A DNA stretch of 50,961 nucleotides from an uncultured Phycisphaera sp. (GTDB lineage: Bacteria; Planctomycetota; Phycisphaerae; Phycisphaerales; SM1A02), in assembly GCA_937919685.1 (NCBI GenBank), contig CALFOM010000097.1, positions 1 through 50,961 on the forward strand, given 5' to 3'. Below, one piece after another: positions 24,916 to 32,302 of this stretch; the stretch's first letter is position 1; every line of letters starts with the position of its first letter. The notes below the pieces were generated by a model. That model was not told the origin of the DNA. It worked only from the letters and a program-made list of their open reading frames with translations, and searched no databases. A program made the position numbers and the translations under genes.

Positions 24916-27900
24916 TCAGCCGAACAAGGAACCGGCAATTGCCAGATTCTGAGAGATCAATCCGAGTGAGGACTGCTGACTCTGAAGTCGTGCGAGTGCG
25001 GTTTCCATCGCGTTGAACTCGCGGAAGAGGCGTGCCTCCTTGGCCGCGAGCCGCTCGTCGATTAATTCAATCCGCTTGTTCTGGGCTTCGATCAACGCAT
25101 CAAAGCCCTTGCTCGCCAAGGTCACCGTACCGTCGATGGAATTGGTGAGTTTGCTCACCGCCTGCTTGAACAGATCGCCGAACCCAAGCTCGGAGTAATC
25201 CGTCGAGACCCGATCCACGGTCACTCCCGGAGCAATGGTCTCGGTACTCGTCCCCTGGCTCTTGTACGCCGCGAAGAGATTCTCAACTGCTTCTGGATCA
25301 TCTGCGTACGCCGTATCGAAACGCTCCGAATCGAATGTGATCTTGCCTTCCGCTCCGATCCGGATACCGACTTCCGAGAGGAAGCGGAACTGGGTGTCGA
25401 CCCCGACCGCAGCCTGCTGCAGAGTTCGGTACATGTCCTGCTTGATCTTGGCGACCGTTGGATCACCGAGAAGTGGACCCCGAGCCTCTTTCTCCGCGTC
25501 GTAGACATCGAATTCGTTGATGCGTCCGATTACTTCGTTGAAGCCGTCGACGAACAACTGAACCGCCGTCATGATCCCCTCTTCGTCGCGGCTGACGTTG
25601 ACGGTGACCGGCGTGTCCGAAGCCGATTGAAGATCGAGTTCGACGCCGGCCACGATGTCATTGATCACATTGCTGGTGCTCTCGACGAGAACCCCGCCAG
25701 CCCCCTCACCGATGAATACCTTCGCGTTCTTCGCTCTCGTCAGTTCGTTGAAGCCCAGATCGATTCCACCGGTGTCGACGATCAGATCGCCGGCGAGGCC
25801 CGAGATGTCGGAACTCAGCACAAGTCGAAGAGGGCTGCCGCCGGTATTGGTGTTGAGCAAGGACGCGCTCACCTGGAAGCCAGAATCGTTGACCTTTCCG
25901 ATGACTTCGTCCAGCGTGTCGGTGAGATCGAGATCGAGAATCTTCTCGTAGGATCCGTCGATCGAACCGCCGAGTTCCGCCGCTTCCCCGATGATTCCTA
26001 AATCGCGTGCCGTGCTGCCGGAAACGCTTTCCACCTTGATCGCCGAGATGCCATCCGTCGCGGTGTCGACGAGGATCATGCCGTCGCCGTTGTCGTTGAT
26101 CCGTGCTTCGACATCGAGGCCACGACTGTTGATCTCCCGCATGACGTCATAGAGATTCGACGAATCACTTCCGATGTCGACGATCGCCGTGAATCCATTC
26201 GCATCGGTGATCTTGAACTTGCCGAGTCCAACACCGCGACCGTAGTTCAAGTCATCGAGCCTGGCCGATGCGGAAACATATTCCCGCTGGATATTCAAAC
26301 CGCGGACAGTGTCCGAGGCGATATCTGTCGTGATGCCCAGCGCTTCGGCCGCTGCGCCTGAAACCACCAGGTTGCCGGTGCCGCCGCTGAGATCTTCGAG
26401 CGCCAGACCATTTTTCTCTGCGTTCAGGCGGATGGTGACCTCCACCCCAGCCAGCTTGAGTTGACTCTCGGCACTCGTGACGAGTTCATCGAGCGTCTCG
26501 AACTGATCGAGCCCGGTGATGGTCAGTGAATCGCCCTGGCGATCGGTAAAAGTGATTTCGGTTCGACCGTCGAGACCGGCGCCTCCGTTGAGACTCGCGA
26601 TCAGGCTGGTGCCGACGCCGCCGAGAATTCGCTGCCCTTGCAGACCGACCGACTCGGCATCCGTCTCGAACCCGAGATCGATCAACGTCTGGGAGGCGTA
26701 TACGCCACCCACGCCATCATCGAGAACCTTGACCAGTTCGCCCGCAGCCCCGAGGTCGATTCCCTTTCCTTCGGCGTTGATGCTTGCCGTGACGGCACCT
26801 TCGGTCTGATCGTTGATCCGATCGATGACTTCCTGAACCGTTGTCGCTCGAGCGATCTCGACAGTATTCGGAATCCGATCGCCAATGATCGTGTTCCCGG
26901 CGCCACCCCCAGCGCCAGTGAAGATGCCGAGGTCCTCCGCGGTCTCGTCGTCGAACGGCCCGGCGCCGATCACTTCGAGCGCGCCGCCACCGTCCATCGA
27001 ATCGCTCAGTTGAAATCCCTGCCCGTCATCACGGACACTCATGATCACCTGACCGGCGCCGAGTTCGGTCTCCAGCGTCTCGTTGACGCGGGCAAGCATC
27101 TCCTGCACTGTGGTGACCGTCTCACTCGAGACCTCCCCATCGTCATCAAGAATATCGCCAAGCGAGATGTCGACTTGGGTTCCGTCGCTGGTCACGATGG
27201 AAAAGTCGGCCTGACCCTCGGTACTGTTGATCCGAATTCCGTCACCGTCATTGAGATCCGAGAGCAGCGTCTCAAAGTCGATCTCCGCGTCCTTTCGACC
27301 GAGATCGATCGAGTGAACCACGCCGCCGTCGCCGCCGATCTGGATTCGAAAGTCGGCCACGTTGTCGCGGATGAAGACGCCGTTGTCATCGTTGAGCGAC
27401 GCGAGCATCGTCGTCGCGCCTACCAGATTGATCCTCGCGCCTTCGATGGTGTCGTCGTCGACATTGCCGGTGATGCCGAGATCGCTTGCCGTGGTGGTTC
27501 CGCCAATGTTCTGCACGATGAAGTTGCCTGTTCCCGTCGATTCGTCATTCAGAATGATCCCGTCGTTCTTGATCGACGCAATGACTCTGATCCCGGTCTG
27601 TTCGTTGATCGTGTCGACGACTTCCGACAACGTCGACGCGAGCGACAGGTCGATGATCACGTCGTCGCCATTCCGATCCTGAATTCGGATGGAACCGCGT
27701 TCGACTCCCCCGCCTCCGTTGGTATCTTCGAGAAGAATGTCGCGAGTCAGTCGGCCATTCCCCCATTCAAACGACATGGAGTCGAGGCCGAGCGGCTCAA
27801 GCGTGCTGCTGGTGAATCCGCGGGACATCACCTGGCTCGTCGAGACAAGTTGCTTGACGCGGAATGAATACTGGCCAGTAATCGCCGATGTGGACGCGCG

Positions 27901-28155
27901 GGCGAGAAGAACGCCTTCATTACTGCTGACGGCATTCGTCGACCGAAAAACATTGTTCTTCCGGAACGCAGAGGATGCGCTCTCGAGCGAAAGAAGCCTG
28001 GCATTGACATCGAGCAACGCGGCTTTGGAAGCATTGAGCCCACCGATGCGCTGATAGATCGGCATCTTGCTCTGGGCATCCAGCGCCAGCAATTGCTGAA
28101 TGATGGAGCCGGTATCAATACCGCTGATCAATCCGATGCTGCTGCTGATGGACAT
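24916..28155 (-). CDS. fliD: Giant flagellar filament-cap protein FliD with repeated hook-IN modules
   Basis: FliD caps the growing filament and folds incoming flagellin. The N-terminus (SSSIGLISGIDTGSIIQQLL, residues 4-23) and the C-terminal part (about 820-1079, with VQLFVDGFNEVIGRIN and a final coiled coil) match FliD. The protein has 1079 residues, about twice the usual 450-550. The extra length is a chain of six related segments ending near residues 229, 412, 496, 609, 722 and 802. Each has a hook-IN-like core of the type TLSEVVDTINEQ ... V.ASI.. and most close with DLGI or DLGF. The middle is very acidic. An AGGAG site about ten bases before the ATG supports the start. It lies downstream of a 66-residue unknown and upstream of fliS. 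Confidence 0.93.
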   Translation of the reverse strand: MSISSSIGLISGIDTGSIIQQLLALDAQSKMPIYQRIGGLNASKAALLDVNARLLSLESASSAFRKNNVFRSTNAVSSNEGVLLARASTSAITGQYSFRVKQLVSTSQVMSRGFTSSTLEPLGLDSMSFEWGNGRLTRDILLEDTNGGGGVERGSIRIQDRNGDDVIIDLSLASTLSEVVDTINEQTGIRVIASIKNDGIILNDESTGTGNFIVQNIGGTTTASDLGITGNVDDDTIEGARINLVGATTMLASLNDDNGVFIRDNVADFRIQIGGDGGVVHSIDLGRKDAEIDFETLLSDLNDGDGIRINSTEGQADFSIVTSDGTQVDISLGDILDDDGEVSSETVTTVQEMLARVNETLETELGAGQVIMSVRDDGQGFQLSDSMDGGGALEVIGAGPFDDETAEDLGIFTGAGGGAGNTIIGDRIPNTVEIARATTVQEVIDRINDQTEGAVTASINAEGKGIDLGAAGELVKVLDDGVGGVYASQTLIDLGFETDAESVGLQGQRILGGVGTSLIASLNGGAGLDGRTEITFTDRQGDSLTITGLDQFETLDELVTSAESQLKLAGVEVTIRLNAEKNGLALEDLSGGTGNLVVSGAAAEALGITTDIASDTVRGLNIQREYVSASARLDDLNYGRGVGLGKFKITDANGFTAIVDIGSDSSNLYDVMREINSRGLDVEARINDNGDGMILVDTATDGISAIKVESVSGSTARDLGIIGEAAELGGSIDGSYEKILDLDLTDTLDEVIGKVNDSGFQVSASLLNTNTGGSPLRLVLSSDISGLAGDLIVDTGGIDLGFNELTRAKNAKVFIGEGAGGVLVESTSNVINDIVAGVELDLQSASDTPVTVNVSRDEEGIMTAVQLFVDGFNEVIGRINEFDVYDAEKEARGPLLGDPTVAKIKQDMYRTLQQAAVGVDTQFRFLSEVGIRIGAEGKITFDSERFDTAYADDPEAVENLFAAYKSQGTSTETIAPGVTVDRVSTDYSELGFGDLFKQAVSKLTNSIDGTVTLASKGFDALIEAQNKRIELIDERLAAKEARLFREFNAMETALARLQSQQSSLGLISQNLAIAGSLFG

Positions 28156-28213
28156 GCTCGCCGCTCCTGAGACTCCAACTCACCCCGAACCACCGGGGTT
28201 GGAGTCCCGGCAG

Positions 28214-28414
28214 TCACGCGGCACGACGCCAGATCGGACCATCGTCACCTTCAATGCACTCCCGCCAACCTGGGGTGGTCAGACCTTGCCGCCGAAGATG
28301 AAGCAAATCAGATGCCCAGCTCCCGAGTACTCGGTCAAACATGGCCCGCGCCCGCACCACGGCGAGTTCATCAAGGGAATCCGAACCATCAAAGTTGGAA
28401 TTGAGCACGTCCAT
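28214..28414 (-). CDS. Small unknown protein upstream of fliD
   Basis: The 66-residue frame starts at an ATG preceded by TTGGAGGCCGGT, one of the best ribosome binding sites in the window. It ends 58 bases before fliD on the same strand. The sequence is mostly helical with alternating charge (LDELAVVRARAMFDRVLGSW) and ends in tryptophan and arginine residues. It has no signal peptide or membrane segment and no motif I recognise. A role in flagellar assembly or its regulation is suggested only by position. The remaining gap to parB, 28415-28686, shows nothing else convincing. Confidence 0.55.
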   Translation of the reverse strand: MDVLNSNFDGSDSLDELAVVRARAMFDRVLGSWASDLLHLRRQGLTTPGWRECIEGDDGPIWRRAA

Positions 28415-28686
28415 ACCGGCCTCCAAGGGTCTGCAAGGGACTCAAGTGCACCGACGTTGGTCAGCGATCTTGATTCCCGATGCCCTGTGGATCGGATGGA
28501 CAAACCCGGTAATGAAGCGGAATGCTCACGATCGGCTCGGATTTCTCCATCCGGCGACCGACATGGTGCAGAAAATGCGCGTTCGGTTGCCGAAAAGGCG
28601 AAAACAGCCCTGTGGCCATCAACGCAGACCCCGATCGGATGGCGTGAAGTCAATCGGTTATCGGACGTAATCTCGGGGGCGAGGAA

Positions 28687-29637
28687 CTACAGATCTTGGT
28701 TGGGATTGAACCCCATCTTCTCAAGCAAGCCATCAAACTGTTCCAGGGAGTAGAAGCCCAAGGTGACCTTCCCCTGCCCTTTTTTCCGGCCTAAGGAAAT
28801 CGCGACCTTCGTCCCAAGATGCATTGCCAGTCGCTTCTCAAGATCGGCGACATGCGGAGATGCCTCCGTACCCAAGCCACCCGACGACTTTGAACCGCCC
28901 GCTACCGCCACCTGCTGGGTTTGACGTTCCGTCTCCCGAACGCTCCACCCTTCTCGAACACACTTGGCGAGGAGGACCCGACGCCGATCGAGGTCGCGAC
29001 ATGACAGCAGAGCCTTGGCATGGCCTTGCGAAATCAGACCCTCTTGAAGAGCCTCCCGAGTCTCGACATCTGCATCGCGAAGTCGAAGTAGATTGCTCAC
29101 CGTGGCTCGATCAATTCCGAGCTGACCAGCGACCTCCGTCTGTGAGATTCCGAACTCCTCCATCAACTGCCAGATCCCATCCGCGCGTTCGATGACGTCC
29201 AGATCCTCTCGCTGGAGATTCTCAATCAATGCCCACTCAGCAGCCGTCTTGTCATCAAGATCATGGATTATCGCAGGAATATGGGTCTTTCCGAGCTCCT
29301 GGAACGCCCTCCAACGCCGTTCCCCAGCGACCAATTCAAAGCCTGCACCAGCACGCCGGACGACGATCGGTTGCATCAGCCCGGCTTGCTTGATTGATGC
29401 CGCCAGCGATGCGATGGCGTCGTCGTTGAACCGTTGCCGAGGCTGTCGCCGGTTCGGCAGGACCTGCTCCACGGGGATACTGGAGACGCCATCTGGTGCG
29501 ATGTCGACCCGGGCCCCTGATGTCGCCACCGGTGACGGAGCGGCCTCGTCAGACGGATTGATGATCACAGGCGCGTTGATCAGGCTTCCGAGCCCCCGAC
29601 CCAACCGCCGTCCCACAGGTTTCTTTGCCGTTGCCAT
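28687..29637 (-). CDS. parB: Chromosome-partitioning protein ParB
   Basis: ParB is a CTP-dependent clamp that loads at parS and spreads to organise the origin region. The 316-residue protein starts MATAKKPVGRRLGRGLGSLI, the N-terminal segment that normally touches ParA. It has the box NRRQPRQRF, the CTP-binding GERRWRA at 105-111 with ENLQRED, a helix-turn-helix (ISQTEVAGQLGIDRATVSNLL) for parS, and a C-terminal dimerisation domain. GGAGG precedes the ATG at 29637. Two parS sites lie 218 and 287 bases upstream. The partner parA is not adjacent on either side. Confidence 0.95.
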   Translation of the reverse strand: MATAKKPVGRRLGRGLGSLINAPVIINPSDEAAPSPVATSGARVDIAPDGVSSIPVEQVLPNRRQPRQRFNDDAIASLAASIKQAGLMQPIVVRRAGAGFELVAGERRWRAFQELGKTHIPAIIHDLDDKTAAEWALIENLQREDLDVIERADGIWQLMEEFGISQTEVAGQLGIDRATVSNLLRLRDADVETREALQEGLISQGHAKALLSCRDLDRRRVLLAKCVREGWSVRETERQTQQVAVAGGSKSSGGLGTEASPHVADLEKRLAMHLGTKVAISLGRKKGQGKVTLGFYSLEQFDGLLEKMGFNPNQDL

Positions 29638-29768
29638 GATCTGCCTCCATGCAAGTAATTTGAAGACGAAGCGTACCCGGTTTATTGCAGAGGCGAAATT
29701 CCTCACCGCAGCAGGACCGCTCTCCACAAAACTGACGTCACGCAAGCGGACGGCTGAGGCGCACCTTA

Positions 29769-29804
29769 TTTTCTCATATCGTTTCGTTTTCTCACATCGT
29801 TTCA
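29769..29804. repeat. Two 18-bp tandem repeats upstream of parB
   Basis: TTTTCTCATATCGTTTCG is followed directly by TTTTCTCACATCGTTTCA, differing at two positions. They lie 132 bases upstream of the parB start, between it and the parS sites, in a 530-base stretch (29638-30167) without a supported gene. Confidence 0.8.
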
Positions 29805-29827
29805 GGTGACTCCGCTTGGTTTCGCTT

Positions 29828-29854
29828 GATTCACATGATTCACATGGTTCACAT
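29828..29854. repeat. Three 9-bp repeats resembling parS half-sites
   Basis: GATTCACAT, GATTCACAT and GGTTCACAT run head to tail and lead directly in register into the first parS site, whose first nine bases GGTTCCACG look like a fourth unit. Each contains TTCACATG or a close form, one base from the TTCACGTG core of canonical parS. They may be degenerate ParB contacts or the seed from which the site arose. Confidence 0.7.
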
Positions 29855-29870
29855 GGTTCCACGTGGAACA
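29855..29870. promoter_or_regulatory. parS site 1
   Basis: GGTTCCACGTGGAACA matches the bacterial parS consensus TGTTTCACGTGAAACA in its CACGTG centre and flanking arms, with the symmetric T-to-C/A-to-G change also seen in many genomes. It lies upstream of parB, its expected binding protein. Confidence 0.88.
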
Positions 29871-29923
29871 ACAGCGATTGCGACACGCAGTCCTAAAGAA
29901 CAGCGGAAGGGGAGCGTTAGGTG

Positions 29924-29939
29924 TGTTCCACGTGGAACA
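29924..29939. promoter_or_regulatory. parS site 2
   Basis: TGTTCCACGTGGAACA is a perfect 16-bp palindrome, and the symmetry extends one base each side (GTG...CAC). It is 69 bases from parS site 1. Two sites next to parB suggest that this region is close to the replication origin and that ParB may bind its own promoter region. Confidence 0.92.
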
Positions 29940-30167
29940 CGCCATCCGGATCCAAGTCCGGTAACCACTCAGTATAGATCACGTTGTCGAATTTTGCCGT
30001 CATTTCGTTCCATTTTCGGGTCCGTTCACGTTTGTTCGATCACTTCAAGATTCCGTCCGGTTCGCCTTACTCGCTCTTGTACCGCTCACCCCACAACGGA
30101 CCGTCGACGCCGCCTTGGATCCGGTACCCTTCCCGGCTTCGCCTCGCTCTTCCAAAGGATCACTCGC

Positions 30168-30620
30168 ATGCGACGTCTTCTGAATCTCGATCCCTTCTGT
30201 TGTCTCCATCGCATGGGAAAGGGCGTCCTGCTCGGATTCCTCGTCATGGTGACCACCGCTTGTCAGTCAACCCCAGGGGGGATTCCCGCCAGCGCGGTGG
30301 TTGTCACCGCGGCACAGAATGGCGGCGCCGTCAGCGTGAAGCCGGGGCAGATGCTGGTGATTGAACTGTCCGGCAACCCCTCCACGGGGTACGTCTGGCA
30401 ACTCGTCCAATCACCCAGCGCCCAATACCTCTTGCCAGATGGAACCAAAAGGTTCCAATCCGACGCTGAGCGGGTCAGTCAATCCCAGATCGAAACGCAG
30501 TACATTCGGTTCGTGGCGCAAGAAGTGGGGGAGCTGACTCTGGAGTTGAACTATGTCATTCCCAATGTCGGCCCACAGCCGGATACACGACGGTTTTCCG
30601 TCGATGTCGTGATCGAATGA
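30168..30620 (+). CDS. Chagasin-type (I42) protease inhibitor lipoprotein
   Basis: The 150-residue protein has a lipoprotein signal with lipobox VTTAC and a mature domain containing the chagasin loop NPSTGYVWQL. Later loops fit the Ig-like fold of inhibitor family I42 that blocks papain-like cysteine proteases. It should sit on the periplasmic face of a membrane. AAAGGA precedes the ATG at 30168; an in-frame ATG at 30213 gives a shorter signal peptide but has no ribosome binding site. No target protease is obvious nearby; the S41 protease two genes on is a serine enzyme. Confidence 0.85.
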   Translation: MRRLLNLDPFCCLHRMGKGVLLGFLVMVTTACQSTPGGIPASAVVVTAAQNGGAVSVKPGQMLVIELSGNPSTGYVWQLVQSPSAQYLLPDGTKRFQSDAERVSQSQIETQYIRFVAQEVGELTLELNYVIPNVGPQPDTRRFSVDVVIE

Positions 30621-30960
30621 TGCCGGCGGCTTAGACCGCCAAGCACTCCTGAACACCACCGCAGTCCTGCCATCGCGAACGAAACCATCGAGGGCTTTTC
30701 TTCGCGCTCCCGGACGCGGTGCCGTGGCCCGAACGCGCCTGCTCCCTTCCGTCCCAAACGACCGAAAACGACGTCGGTGTCTCGGTCCGGCGCCTTCTGA
30801 AATCCTGCGGACGATGCACCTCGATCTTGAAGAGGAGCAGGTTCTGTGTCAGAACGCATTGGCCGCGCCTCGAGTTCGGCTTCCGTTTGAACCGTCGTGC
30901 GTCATGCCGGCCACGTTCGTGTTCGACGCGAGAACCCGCTTGAGTCGTTCCAAGTGAGAG

Positions 30961-30992
30961 TGAGTGAGTGAGTGAGTGAGTGAGTGAGTGAG
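30961..30992. repeat. Eight perfect TGAG tetranucleotide repeats
   Basis: Eight copies of TGAG run without a break, with an imperfect copy just before. The array lies in a 950-base stretch (30621-31570) with no gene I can support. Apart from this array and the leader at 31279-31400, I see nothing there. A 4-bp unit of eight copies is long enough to slip during replication. Confidence 0.9.
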
Positions 30993-31278
30993 CACATGCC
31001 ACAACTCATCACCTTCACTCGTTCGGCCCGGAGTCTCCCGTCAATCCGAGGACCGTGGCAGAACTCTGATGCTCGCCACGCTGGGGGTCGCAGAGGCTTG
31101 AGATGTTCCGCCGTCACCGCGCACACCACGATCAGTCTCTGGGCAACAACGGCAACGACTCCAACCTTGATCACGCCCGGAGCGCCTTGGCGTCGCCTGT
31201 GCCAACGCAAAGAGCGACGGAGGACGCTGCAACGACCCCAACACGGTGATTTGATCATGTGGAGATTTCGCCGGACTG

Positions 31279-31287
31279 TGCTATGAT
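31279..31287 (+). promoter_or_regulatory. Extended -10 promoter element
   Basis: TGCTATGAT is an extended -10 box (TGnTATAAT type). A weak TGTGGA lies 18 bases upstream as a possible -35. Transcription would start near 31293-31295, which is exactly where the predicted structured leader begins, so the two predictions support each other. Confidence 0.5.
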
Positions 31288-31292
31288 CCCGC

Positions 31293-31400
31293 GGTCGTGC
31301 TCGAGGAAGGCGGTGTGAATCCGCCACGCACGCGGCACCGTGTGTTCATCGAAAGTCTTTTTCAGACTTCGACCGAACGAGTCGGGTCGTCGATCACGAC
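31293..31400 (+). promoter_or_regulatory. Cobalamin-riboswitch-like structured leader
   Basis: The core GAGGAAGGCGGTGTGAATCC (31302-31321) resembles the AdoCbl aptamer core (GGGAA..GGTG..AATCC). It forms a GGCGG/CCGCC hairpin around TGTGAAT, followed by GCGGCACCGTGT, comparable to the CCCGCAACUGU segment. A variable hairpin follows (CGAAAGTC/GACTTCG, 31350-31371), then an AGTC as in the AGUCAGGA segment. Outer strands GTCGTG (31294-31299) and CACGAC (31395-31400) can close the whole as P1. The 3' AGGA..ACC segment is not well conserved, so it may be a variant or a non-B12 relative. It is 170 bases upstream of the PEP-CTERM gene. Confidence 0.5.
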
Positions 31401-31570
31401 ATGTCCTTCGGGCCCGCGCGAGTCGGGCGACCGATTGTCATTGGGGTCGCGCCGTGCCATCCCGATCGAGTCGCTTAGCCATCGCACATCGAACCACGTG
31501 ATGAACGTCATACCGACGTCCATGACGCCGAATCGATCTAAGGGGCTGCGAATCGGGTTGGAGCGCGTAC

Positions 31571-32140
31571 ATGTCCGTCTTCTCATCAATCATTCGTCAC
31601 ACCTCCCGATTCCGCCTCGGGATCTTCCTCCTTGGCCTGTCACCGGCACTCACCGGACACGCCGATCTGGTGCAAACCTGGGAGGTCGGCGAGGGGCAGT
31701 CGTCGGCGATGGTCCAGTTCGATTTTCTCGCTGGAAATACCTATACGGTCGAAGTGTCATTCGACGGTTCGATCAGCGGGCAGGGTGTGCTTGATCTCAT
31801 TGCCACCGAAGCAAGCGCGGCAGGATTCAATTTCAACTACGACGTCATCAGCTACTCCTTCGGTGACTTTCTCGTCGGTATCGACCTCGACAGTGATGGC
31901 GACTACGGCGACGGCTCCGCGCCGCCGTACCTCGATTACTGGCACTACTGGTCGCGAGAGCGCGACACGAACTGGACCGAATCGATGATCGGATTCAGCG
32001 ATCGAATCCTCACCGATGGTGCCGCAGACGGCTGGGTCTTCGGAACGACCGACGCGCCCGCGCAGATTCCAGCCCCGGCGAGCCTCGCCCTGGCGATTCC
32101 TGCTGTCCTCGCGATACGCCGTCGCCGACGCGACCGCTGA
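31571..32140 (+). CDS. Secreted PEP-CTERM-type protein
   Basis: The 189-residue protein has an N-terminal signal peptide (hydrophobic GIFLLGLSPALTGHA). Its C-terminal sorting signal is PAPAS (167-171), a short hydrophobic helix LALAIPAVLAI and an Arg-rich end RRRRRDR, the PEP-CTERM pattern cut by exosortases. The mature part is acidic, contains a DSDGDYGDG calcium-binding-like stretch and resembles a small beta-sandwich. It should be exported and processed at the cell envelope, possibly linked to the exopolysaccharide. GGAG precedes the ATG by seven bases. No exosortase gene is in the window. It follows the riboswitch-like leader. Confidence 0.85.
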   Translation: MSVFSSIIRHTSRFRLGIFLLGLSPALTGHADLVQTWEVGEGQSSAMVQFDFLAGNTYTVEVSFDGSISGQGVLDLIATEASAAGFNFNYDVISYSFGDFLVGIDLDSDGDYGDGSAPPYLDYWHYWSRERDTNWTESMIGFSDRILTDGAADGWVFGTTDAPAQIPAPASLALAIPAVLAIRRRRRDR

Positions 32141-32302
32141 TCAACAATGCTCGTCGTCGCTGGAGGCAGACCAAGCCGCTGCGGACTTCGCTTCCGTTCT
32201 CGAAGAGCCGAAGTCGCGGCATTTCCGCGTCATCGACCGGGTGCCTCAAAGATGGGGGTAGGATCTCGGTCGCCTCGGATCCGATGACTTCCGGAATGCT
32301 CC

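Noticed and set aside
26638-27867. 409-residue plus-strand frame inside fliD
   Set aside because: Antisense shadow of the FliD repeat region; no protein motif and no ribosome binding site.
28658-28665. TCCGATAA on the minus strand, similar to a flagellar sigma-28 -10 box
   Set aside because: No TAAA-type -35 box at the required spacing, so it cannot be called a promoter.
30631-31002. Frames through the TGAG tract encoding Leu-Thr-His-Ser repeats
   Set aside because: Repeat-derived low-complexity translation without start signal or similarity.
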